64,000 nt of DNA from a candidate division KSB1 bacterium. Its GTDB lineage: Bacteria > Zhuqueibacterota > Zhuqueibacteria > Zhuqueibacterales > Zhuqueibacteraceae. This document shows, in pieces, positions 8,719 to 15,658 of the stretch; positions within the stretch are counted from its first letter, which is position 1; the number at the start of each line of letters is the position of its first letter. The stretch is taken from positions 747,567 through 811,566 of the forward strand of contig JAPDPX010000001.1 in NCBI GenBank assembly GCA_034506255.1, given 5' to 3'. Made by a program: the position numbers and the translations under genes. Below the pieces are notes generated by a model that ran no database searches, had not been told where the DNA came from, and saw nothing but the letters and a program-made list of their open reading frames with translations.

Positions 8719-10986
8719 CTAGCGCCGGATGACGGCCACCTTGCCCACCGCGCTGGTGCCGGTTTCCGCGATGTAGGCCATGAAGAAATAGACGCCGCTG
8801 GGCACGAGCTGCCTGTTGCTGTCGCGGCCGTCCCAGATCACCTGTGCGCCGGGGATTTGGTCGCGTGTGAAAGTGCGAACCAACTCGCCGGAAGCGCTGA
8901 AGATTTTAACCGCGCTGTTTTCGGCAAGATTACTGATTACGAAACGGCCGCCGTCTTCCCCGAGACGAAAAGGATTGGGATGGCCGGTGAGGAACTTGAG
9001 ATCGCTCTTGGGCGCCGTGAAGGGGGTGCGCAGGCGTGAAATGCCGTTGGTGGTGGCGATCCACACGTCGCCGTTGTCCGGATTGAAGGCGATGTCGGTG
9101 ATCGATTTGGAAACCAGCCGGCTGTTTTCGACCGTGATTGCCGTGAGCGAGAAGTTGTCTTCGCCGGAGAGCACCGAAATGCCGGCATTGGTGCCGATCC
9201 ATTTGTTGTTGCGCGGGTCGACCTTGATGACCTGCACGTTGTCGCTGATCAGGCCGTAGCGGCTGCCGACCGTACCGGCAAACCAGTAGTTGAGGCCACG
9301 GTCAGTGCCGATCCACATGAAGCCGTCGCGGTCTTGAGCGAGGGCGTTGACATCGACGCTGAGCAGGTTGTCGTCTTCATCCAGTTCGCCGGAGAGATCG
9401 TCATCGGCTTTGGTGTCGAGCGTGCCATTGTAGTCGATGACGCTGACGCCGTCGTTGTCGGTGCCCACCCAGATGCGGTCGCTGGTCGTGGTTTTTTCGA
9501 TGGCGAGCGTGACCACCACGCCGCTGGGAAGGCCGTCGGAGGTGGAAAAATAGCGCCAGGCGCCCGCGGGTGTGTACACGGCAATCACGTTGGAATTGAC
9601 CGCGGTGTAGTTGCACACCCAGACGTTGCCGGCGGCATCCTGCTTGAGATCGGGCACGCACACGTAGTTGGGATCGCTCAACACCGCGCTGGACAGAATG
9701 TTGTTGGTGCGGTCGATGCGCTGGAACTCGAGGTTGCCCAGTTCGCCACGCACAATGGTGATGCCGCCGCCCCAGGTGCCGATCCAGCGCTCGCCGTTTT
9801 GCAGCACGATCACTTTGCGGCTGTCGTTCCAAATCGCGGGGTGGTCCTTGCTGCTGAAGGCATGCCAGCGCGTGCCATCAAAGACGGTAAAGGCGACGCT
9901 GAGATCCGAAAAGCCGGAGGTGCACCACAGATTTCCCTGCTGGTCCAGCGCCAGCGACGAAATGCTGTTGCTGGCCGGGCCGTCCGGCTCGTGCCACAGC
10001 CATTCCTGCGCCGCACCGCCCGATTCATACAATCCCGCATTGGCGGTTGCCAGCCACGGTTTGCCATCAGGCGCCACCACCACGCCGGTGACCGAGGCGA
10101 CGCTGGTACCATGGCGCTGCCACACACCCGGCGCGGCCGAGCGGAACAGCCCGCTGCTGGTTGCCGCCAGCAACACCTCGTTGCCGTTGTCCGCGCGCAT
10201 CACGGTGATTTGCCGAACCGCGGGATCCGCGAGATTGCCATTGAGACTCACCCAGCGGCTGCCGTTGAATTGCGCCACGCCATTGCTGAGTGCCGCAATG
10301 ATTTGCCCCTGCCACTTGGTGAAGCCAAGCACGCTGTTGGAGGGCAGCCCCTCGCTGGTGGTGTAGTTGGTCCAGCTCTCGGGCGCCAGCAGGTTGGGCA
10401 ACGTCAGAGAAGTTTTGGCGATGCCGCGATCGGTGCCGGCCCACAGATCCTCGCCATCGAGAAAAATCGTGCGCACCGCGGTGCCGATCTCCAGGCGCTT
10501 GCCCAGGTTTTTGTAGGTTTCCTTCACTTCCCGGCGGTCAACGCGGTAGAGGCTGACCCCGATACTGAGCGCGACATACATGGAGTCGCCGCGGGCGCAA
10601 AAGTCGTTGAGACCGAGCGCCTTGAAGTCCGTGATCACGGAAAAGGAGTTGCTGGCGGGATCGTAAACATCGATCAAACCGGAGGCCTGCCCCACCCAGA
10701 CGCGGCCGTGGCTGTCGAAGCCCAGCGCGGTCAATTCATTCTGGCTCAGGCCGTCAGTGTTGCGCAAATAGCGGTAGGCTCTCTGCCGGTGATCCCAAAA
10801 CAGCAGACCGCCGGTGGTGGCCGCCCATATGCCGCGGCTGTCGCTCTTTGCCGCCTTGATGTTGCGCATGTTGGTGAAGGATTCCCAGAGATGGTCGGAA
10901 AGATCGATGGCCACCCCGGTTTGAGCGAAGGCAAAAGTTTGTAATGTGGCGACGGCAGCAAGCATGGACAACAACGTTTTGATCAT
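8719..10986 (-). CDS. Secreted two-propeller protein with FlgD/T9SS-like C-terminal domain
   Basis: The start is ATG 10986, with GAGG eleven bases before it, giving 755 residues. The N-terminus MIKTLLSMLAAVATLQTFAFAQ is a signal peptide. The body is a series of Reg_prop-type beta-propeller blades marked by repeats such as GIWAATTGGLLFW, GRVWVGQASGLIDVY, DLWAGTDRGIAK, GNLWCTSGF and RIWVGTDNDGV, as in the periplasmic sensor half of hybrid two-component systems. There is no kinase or membrane segment after them. The last 85 residues (GHPNPFRLGEDGGRF, VKIFSASGELVRTF, WDGRDSNRQLVPSGVYFF) are a FlgD-like Ig fold used as a C-terminal sorting or anchoring domain in FCB-group secretomes. The protein is probably exported to the cell surface. 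The ligand is unknown; no operon partner is evident. Confidence 0.85.
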   Translation of the reverse strand: MIKTLLSMLAAVATLQTFAFAQTGVAIDLSDHLWESFTNMRNIKAAKSDSRGIWAATTGGLLFWDHRQRAYRYLRNTDGLSQNELTALGFDSHGRVWVGQASGLIDVYDPASNSFSVITDFKALGLNDFCARGDSMYVALSIGVSLYRVDRREVKETYKNLGKRLEIGTAVRTIFLDGEDLWAGTDRGIAKTSLTLPNLLAPESWTNYTTSEGLPSNSVLGFTKWQGQIIAALSNGVAQFNGSRWVSLNGNLADPAVRQITVMRADNGNEVLLAATSSGLFRSAAPGVWQRHGTSVASVTGVVVAPDGKPWLATANAGLYESGGAAQEWLWHEPDGPASNSISSLALDQQGNLWCTSGFSDLSVAFTVFDGTRWHAFSSKDHPAIWNDSRKVIVLQNGERWIGTWGGGITIVRGELGNLEFQRIDRTNNILSSAVLSDPNYVCVPDLKQDAAGNVWVCNYTAVNSNVIAVYTPAGAWRYFSTSDGLPSGVVVTLAIEKTTTSDRIWVGTDNDGVSVIDYNGTLDTKADDDLSGELDEDDNLLSVDVNALAQDRDGFMWIGTDRGLNYWFAGTVGSRYGLISDNVQVIKVDPRNNKWIGTNAGISVLSGEDNFSLTAITVENSRLVSKSITDIAFNPDNGDVWIATTNGISRLRTPFTAPKSDLKFLTGHPNPFRLGEDGGRFVISNLAENSAVKIFSASGELVRTFTRDQIPGAQVIWDGRDSNRQLVPSGVYFFMAYIAETGTSAVGKVAVIRR

Positions 10987-11113
10987 GAATGCTTCGACCT
11001 CGATTTTGATTATGAAATTCGCCTTCGCCGTCGCAGCGCATGGGGGGCAGCGCCTGCCGGACGTGGCAGCACGGGCGGCAAATTTGTACAGGCTGCCGGA
11101 TGGAACCACGGTG

Positions 11114-11587
11114 TCAGCATGAAGTTTCCAGGCTGGCCAGCAGATTGGCCATTTCGATGGCGGCCAGCGCCGCGTCCCAGCCCTTGTTGCCCGCTTTGGT
11201 GCCGGCGCGTTCGATGGCCTGCTCGATGGTATCGGTGGTCAGAATGCCAAAAATCGTGGGGATGCCGCTGTTCACCCCGATTTCACCGACAGCCTTGGCC
11301 ACGAAGCCGGCAATATGATCGAAATGCGGCGTGGCGCCGCGGATCAGCACGCCCAGGCAGATGATCGCGTGCGGCCGGATGGTCTTGGCAACATGTGCCG
11401 CGAGCAGCGGAATTTCATAGGAGCCGGGCACGCGGTAGACGGCGATGTTTTCCTCGCTGGCGCCGTGGCGCAGCAGGCAGTCCCTCGCGCCCTGCAGCAA
11501 GTGCTCCGCGATGAAGCTGTTGAAGCGGCTGACGACGATGGCGAATTTTTTGTGCTGCGCGCTGAGTTGTCCTTCAAAAGTCGGCAT
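11114..11587 (-). CDS. ribH: 6,7-dimethyl-8-ribityllumazine synthase
   Basis: RibH joins 5-amino-6-ribitylamino-uracil with 3,4-dihydroxy-2-butanone 4-phosphate to make the riboflavin precursor lumazine. The 157-residue length is normal. Diagnostic motifs are VVSRFNSFI near residue 20, VPGSYEIPL near 55, [18 protein letters not shown] around 80-97 with the conserved His, and [12 protein letters not shown] near 115. It is the last gene of ribD-ribE-ribBA-ribH, 81 bp after ribBA. No separate promoter is visible. Confidence 0.96.
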   Translation of the reverse strand: MPTFEGQLSAQHKKFAIVVSRFNSFIAEHLLQGARDCLLRHGASEENIAVYRVPGSYEIPLLAAHVAKTIRPHAIICLGVLIRGATPHFDHIAGFVAKAVGEIGVNSGIPTIFGILTTDTIEQAIERAGTKAGNKGWDAALAAIEMANLLASLETSC

Positions 11588-11668
11588 GTTGTTCCCCGCC
11601 GTTTTCGGTTTGGTCGTGTCGCCGGGCGTGGCGTGACTTGCCCCGCGGGCCGGCGGTGCTGCTGCGGG

Positions 11669-12925
11669 CTACTTCAAATCCCATTCCGCCAACGCGATCT
11701 CTTCGCCGCCGTTGCCGGAAAAGCCGTTGAGAATGAGATGCCCAAGCTTGTCACGCTTGGTTTCGAGATATTTGCGGTTGATGGCATTGGCGGGGATTTC
11801 GATGGGCACGCGTTCGACGATTTCCAGGCCGTAGCCCTCCAGGCCGACGATTTTTTTTGGATTGTTGGTGAGCAGGCGGATCTTGCGAATGCCGAGATCA
11901 TGCAGAATCTGCGCACCGATGCCATAATGCCGCAAATCGGCTTTGAAGCCCAGCGCTTCGTTGGCCTCGACCGTATCACGGCCCTGGTCCTGCAGGGCGT
12001 AGGCCCTGACCTTGTTCGCCAGGCCGATGCCTCTTCCCTCCTGCCGCATGTAAAGCAGCACACCGCGGCCTTCCCGCTCAATTTGAATCAGCGCCTGCGC
12101 GAGTTGCTCGCCGCAATCACAACGCAGTGAGCCCAGAATATCACCCGTCAGGCATTGCGAATGCACCCGCACCAGAGCGGGCTCGCCGTCATCCACCCTG
12201 CCTTTCACCAGCGCCACGTGGTGGTTGTCCTCGATGTCGCTTTCATAAACATGCAGCAGGAAATGGCCGTACTTGCTCGGCAGATTCGTGGTGGCGATGC
12301 GACGCACCAGCTTTTCGCGGCGCCGGCGGTACTCGATGAGGTCGCGAATGGTGATGATCTTGAGCTGGAAGCGTTCCGCCATCTTCAGCAGGGTGGGAAC
12401 GCGCGCCATGTTGCCGTCTTCATCCATGATTTCGCACAACACGCCGGCGGGATAAAGCCCGGCGAGCCGCGCGAGATCGACCACGGCTTCGGTATGCCCG
12501 GCGCGTGTGAGCACGCCGCCGGGTTGTGCGCGCAGCGGAAAAACGTGCCCCGGCCGCGCCAGATCATTGGGGCGGGTTTCAGGGGCAATCAACTGGCGGA
12601 TGGTCTCCGCGCGATCCTGCGCCGAAACCCCGGTGGTGGTATTGCGCTTGGCATCAACGGACACCGTAAAAGAAGTGCCCAGGCTCGCGGTGTTCTCCGC
12701 CACCATGGCATGCAGATCCAGCTCATCGAGCCGTTCGCGGGTGAGCGCCACGCACACCAGGCCGCGGCCATGCGTAACCATGAAGTTGATGTGCTCACGC
12801 GTCACTTTTTCGGCAGCGACACACAGATCCCCCTCGTTCTCCCGGTCATCATCATCCACCACAATCACAATTTTGCCATCCCGAAAATCGGCCAGCGCCT
12901 CTTCAATCGTATTGAATTCAGTCAT
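11669..12925 (-). CDS. ribBA: Bifunctional DHBP synthase / GTP cyclohydrolase II
   Basis: The N-terminal half (residues 1-205) is 3,4-dihydroxy-2-butanone-4-phosphate synthase, with the acidic metal site [12 protein letters not shown] and [12 protein letters not shown]. The C-terminal half is GTP cyclohydrolase II, with zinc ligands in [18 protein letters not shown] and the active-site run [10 protein letters not shown]. The fusion supplies both entry branches of riboflavin synthesis. I take ATG 12925; a TTG six bases upstream is possible, and neither has a clear Shine-Dalgarno. Within ribE lies a TTGACA-17-TATATT promoter (13067-13095) that would start a 135-nt leader containing a 13-bp inverted repeat, so ribBA-ribH may be expressed separately from ribD-ribE. 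Confidence 0.96.
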   Translation of the reverse strand: MTEFNTIEEALADFRDGKIVIVVDDDDRENEGDLCVAAEKVTREHINFMVTHGRGLVCVALTRERLDELDLHAMVAENTASLGTSFTVSVDAKRNTTTGVSAQDRAETIRQLIAPETRPNDLARPGHVFPLRAQPGGVLTRAGHTEAVVDLARLAGLYPAGVLCEIMDEDGNMARVPTLLKMAERFQLKIITIRDLIEYRRRREKLVRRIATTNLPSKYGHFLLHVYESDIEDNHHVALVKGRVDDGEPALVRVHSQCLTGDILGSLRCDCGEQLAQALIQIEREGRGVLLYMRQEGRGIGLANKVRAYALQDQGRDTVEANEALGFKADLRHYGIGAQILHDLGIRKIRLLTNNPKKIVGLEGYGLEIVERVPIEIPANAINRKYLETKRDKLGHLILNGFSGNGGEEIALAEWDLK

Positions 12926-12976
12926 GATCAAGTTGAAACGTCAAGAATGAATGGTTGCAGGCTTGCCTGTACGGAA

Positions 12977-13044
12977 GCGGACGAGAAGATGAACGCGCCC
13001 TGCGATCAGACCGCAGCATCGGGCATGCGGCTCTTCTCATCCGC
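12977..13044 (-). repeat. Long-arm inverted repeat in the ribE-ribBA gap (possible leader structure)
   Basis: On the minus strand GCGGATGAGAAGA (13044-13032) can pair with TCTTCTCGTCCGC (12989-12977) over 13 bp with one G-U. The 42-nt interval holds a smaller hairpin, CCGCA...TGCGG. The 5' arm overlaps the ribE stop codon. It lies in the predicted ribBA leader. It does not match the FMN riboswitch consensus. Confidence 0.55.
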
Positions 13045-13702
13045 CGGAGGAATTCGGTTGCGGTGTAATATAGCCCCAGCTTCGCAATTTGTCAATAAGC
13101 GGTACGGCCTCGGGGGTGGCGGGCAAAAGTTTCTCGAGATGTTTTGCGAGCAAATCCGTTTCCACATTGAGCCAATCGCCGGGCTGGCGCTGTCCGAGAG
13201 TGGTGTGGGTCAGAGTATGGGGAATCACCGCGATGGTGAGCAGCGTTTCTTCTACACGCGCGCAGGTCAAGCTCACACCGTCGAGTGCAATGGCGCCGCG
13301 CGGCACGACGTAGCGCGTGAGCTCCTGCGGCAGTTCCACCTGCATCAGCCGGCCCGCGGCCTGTGCCTGCCACCCCACCAGCCGCGCCACGCCGTCCACA
13401 TGGCCCTGCACGAAATGCCCGCCCAGCCGGTCGATTGGCCGCAGGGCGCGTTCGAGATTCACCCGGCTGCCCGGCTGCAACTGACCGAGATTGGTTTTGC
13501 GCAGCGTCTCGTCCACGGCCTGCACGTCGAAGGTTTCATGGCTGCGGCGAATGACGGTCAGGCACACGCCATTGACGCAGATGCTGTCATCGCTCTCGAG
13601 GTCACCGAGCACGTGGTGTGCCGCAATGGTGAACTGCCGCGCCGTGCCAATCGCGCGCACGGCGGTGAGGCGGCCGATTTCCTCGACTAATCCGGTAAAC
13701 AC
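13037..13702 (-). CDS. ribE: Riboflavin synthase, alpha subunit
   Basis: RibE dismutates two lumazine molecules to riboflavin. The 221-residue protein has the expected two homologous barrel repeats: the N-terminal one begins FTGLVEEIGRL and contains CVNGVCLTV, and the second contains GHFVQGHVDGVARL and IALDGVSLT. The start is GTG 13702, since the family begins M-F-T-G; AGGAG lies about ten bases before it. The last residues (TPQPNSSGG) are a short tail. It follows ribD by 61 bp. Its 3' end carries the ribBA promoter and one arm of the inverted repeat. Confidence 0.95.
   Translation of the reverse strand: MFTGLVEEIGRLTAVRAIGTARQFTIAAHHVLGDLESDDSICVNGVCLTVIRRSHETFDVQAVDETLRKTNLGQLQPGSRVNLERALRPIDRLGGHFVQGHVDGVARLVGWQAQAAGRLMQVELPQELTRYVVPRGAIALDGVSLTCARVEETLLTIAVIPHTLTHTTLGQRQPGDWLNVETDLLAKHLEKLLPATPEAVPLIDKLRSWGYITPQPNSSGG
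13067..13095 (-). promoter_or_regulatory. Internal promoter for ribBA-ribH within ribE
   Basis: TTGACA (13095-13090), 17 bp, TATATT (13072-13067) on the minus strand. The hexamers and spacing equal those of the ribD promoter. The site overlaps codons near the 3' end of ribE, so part of the match could be coincidence of coding sequence. Confidence 0.6.
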
Positions 13703-13763
13703 AGGTCAAAATCTCCTGGCGGCAACTGTCGGTGTGCCCGGCTGGCGCGTCGGTGCCGGCGGT

Positions 13764-14885
13764 TCAAACAGTGCGGGGATAGGTGATTTGCCCGGTCACC
13801 AGCGCATTGTCTCCAATGATTCGCCATTCCGGATGATCGAGCGTGATGGAATGCGAGATGCTGGCAAAGGGCAAATCCCGAAACGCCACGATGCCCTCGC
13901 CCAAAATCTTGGGCGCGATGAAACAGGCCAGCCGATCGGCATGCCGTTCCGCGAGCAGTGTGCTGAACACCCGGCGGCCGCCCTCCACCAGCACCGCCGC
14001 AATGCCCTCCTGGCCGATGCGCTCCAGCACGCGGGTCATCAGCAGACTGCCGGAATGCGACGGCTGCACCTGCCAGACTTTGGCCCCGCGCTGTTGAATC
14101 TGTTTCTGTTTCTCGTATTCCTTGCACTCGCTGGAGGTGATGATGACGGTCTTGTCCACGAAGTTGTCGTTGAGCACCCTGGCCTGCAATGGCACGCGCA
14201 GATGGCTGTCAAGCACCAGCCGGCGCGGCTGCGGACCATCCTCATGACGCACCGTGAGTTGTGGGTCGTCGGTCAGCACCGTGCCGATGCCCACCAGCAC
14301 GGCATCGTTTTGCCAGCGCCAGCGGTGCACCAGCACACGCGCGCGCTCGTTGCTGATCCAGCGGGAATGACCTTTGGAATCGGCGATTTTGCCATCGATG
14401 CTTTGTGCGATCTTCAGCGTGAGGAAGGGCAGACGGGTGGTGATGAACTTGAAGTAGGATTCATTGAGACGGCGGCAGACGTCCTCCAGCAGACCGGTTT
14501 CCACAATCAAGCCATGCTCGCGCAAGATCTTGATACCCCGGCCGTTGACCAGGGGATTGGGATCGACGCTGCCGATGATGACTTTGCGAATGCCGGACTC
14601 GATCACACGATCGACACATGGCGGCGTTTTGCCATAATGGCTGCACGGCTCCAGCGTGCAATACAAGGTTGCACCCCTGGCCAGATGCCCGGCTTCGCGC
14701 AGAGCTTCAACTTCAGCATGATCGCCGCCATATTTGCGGTGATAGCCTGTGCCGACAATCTCTCCATCACGGACCACAACCGCGCCCACCATGGGGTTGG
14801 GGCTGACGAAACCGCGCCCCCGCGCCGCGAGATCAATGGCAGTCTTGAGAAATTCCTTGTCCGAGTTCGAAAAGCGGGGTTCCAA
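13764..14885 (-). CDS. ribD: Bifunctional pyrimidine deaminase / reductase
   Basis: RibD carries out the second and third steps of riboflavin synthesis. The N-terminal deaminase has the zinc motif HAEVEAL and PCSHYGKTPPCVD; the C-terminal reductase begins near FLTLKIAQSIDGKIA and ends with VLVEGGRRVFSTLL and APKILG. I place the start at TTG 14885 (373 residues), with AAGGA seven bases before it. The upstream ATG 14933 lies between the -35 and -10 hexamers of the promoter at 14912-14940 and so would not be in the transcript. The codon is followed by EPRFSNSDKEFLKTAIDLA, a normal RibD N-terminus. It is the first gene of the riboflavin operon. No FMN riboswitch fits in the roughly 20-nt leader. 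Confidence 0.93.
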   Translation of the reverse strand: MEPRFSNSDKEFLKTAIDLAARGRGFVSPNPMVGAVVVRDGEIVGTGYHRKYGGDHAEVEALREAGHLARGATLYCTLEPCSHYGKTPPCVDRVIESGIRKVIIGSVDPNPLVNGRGIKILREHGLIVETGLLEDVCRRLNESYFKFITTRLPFLTLKIAQSIDGKIADSKGHSRWISNERARVLVHRWRWQNDAVLVGIGTVLTDDPQLTVRHEDGPQPRRLVLDSHLRVPLQARVLNDNFVDKTVIITSSECKEYEKQKQIQQRGAKVWQVQPSHSGSLLMTRVLERIGQEGIAAVLVEGGRRVFSTLLAERHADRLACFIAPKILGEGIVAFRDLPFASISHSITLDHPEWRIIGDNALVTGQITYPRTV

Positions 14886-14911
14886 CGCTAAATCCTTGTT
14901 AATTCCAGCGC

Positions 14912-14940
14912 AATATAAACTCCATCTGCCCATCTGTCAA
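14912..14940 (-). promoter_or_regulatory. Promoter of the riboflavin operon
   Basis: TTGACA (14940-14935), 17 bp, TATATT (14917-14912) on the minus strand, with transcription expected near 14905. This places the SD AAGGA and TTG start of ribD about 20 nt into the message. It is divergent from the nrdJ promoter 100 bp away. Confidence 0.85.
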
Positions 14941-15658
14941 GCGCTTTTTCGGGCCGCAATGGAGTGGTTTAGATTTCAGAAAGCAACTATTAGTAGGGTG
15001 AACGAAAAACCCAAATACAACATATTGAAACTTTTTCTTGACTTCTTGAGAAGCGGAGCTTATATTGCGGCCGTTTTGTGCCGGATGGTTTGCGCGAGTT
15101 TGACGGGCAAGCGCGGGAATGAAATAACTTGCGCAGCCAACTGCATGGCACAAGACGTGACGTTGTAGCTCCCCTCACGGCGCGCCACACCTCATTCGGA
15201 AGCAAAATGGAAGTGGGGAAGTAGCAAATATTGGCATCCGTTCCGCAGGTGCAAAACTGAACAACTCATGCCAGGCAGACGACAGAGACGTCCCAGCCCG
15301 AAAGTCTTGTGAGAAACCCGGGCCGCGACTTTCTCCGGAATGCCGGCATTGTCGGTCCCGCCTCTCGTTCAGCCAGAACCTGATCGGCTGACCTGTCCGG
15401 CGCCGCCATTTGCAGATTTTCCTTCGGTCGTGGCGATGATGATCGCCCAATTCTCCCACGCCGTTGCAGAAAACTCCTCGCCTGGTGCCCGCTGGAGTGA
15501 CACAGATGAAGCGCGCGATTGCGCGTGGCACTTTTGCGCCCTGGCGGCGGGCACCGTGCAGGTTGTCCGGAGCGAGGCGGAGCCATCTGACAACAGGGAA
15601 GGGTTCCACCCCTTTGACAAGCTGTGCCGCTTGATCATCCACCTCATGGAGGAGCAAC
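14941..15658. other. Divergent regulatory region and long nrdJ leader
   Basis: The left part (14941-15037) is AT-rich and lies between the two divergent promoters; 14963-14984 holds a 22-bp stretch repeated nearly exactly at 34244-34266. From 15067 the nrdJ leader runs about 590 nt with no supported gene. Small hairpins are possible (for example around 15120-15145 and GCGCGCGATTGCGCG near 15510). The cobalamin riboswitch hallmarks expected for a B12-dependent reductase were not found. Confidence 0.6.
15038..15066 (+). promoter_or_regulatory. Promoter of nrdJ
   Basis: TTGACT (15038-15043), 17 bp, TATATT (15061-15066) on the plus strand. Transcription should begin near 15073, leaving about 585 nt before the nrdJ start. 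Confidence 0.8.

Noticed and set aside
12926..13060. FMN riboswitch before ribBA
   Set aside because: GGATGAGAAGAG resembles the 3' end of the FMN element, but it stands at the 5' end of the leader and the other conserved blocks are absent.
15010..15035. NrdR box upstream of nrdJ
   Set aside because: ACAACATATTGAAA is only a loose match and there is no second box at the usual spacing.
15067..15658. Cobalamin riboswitch before nrdJ
   Set aside because: GGGAATG and GCCAACTG pieces resemble parts of the core near 15117-15150, but the GGTG block, the GCCACTG element and a B12 box in the right order are missing.
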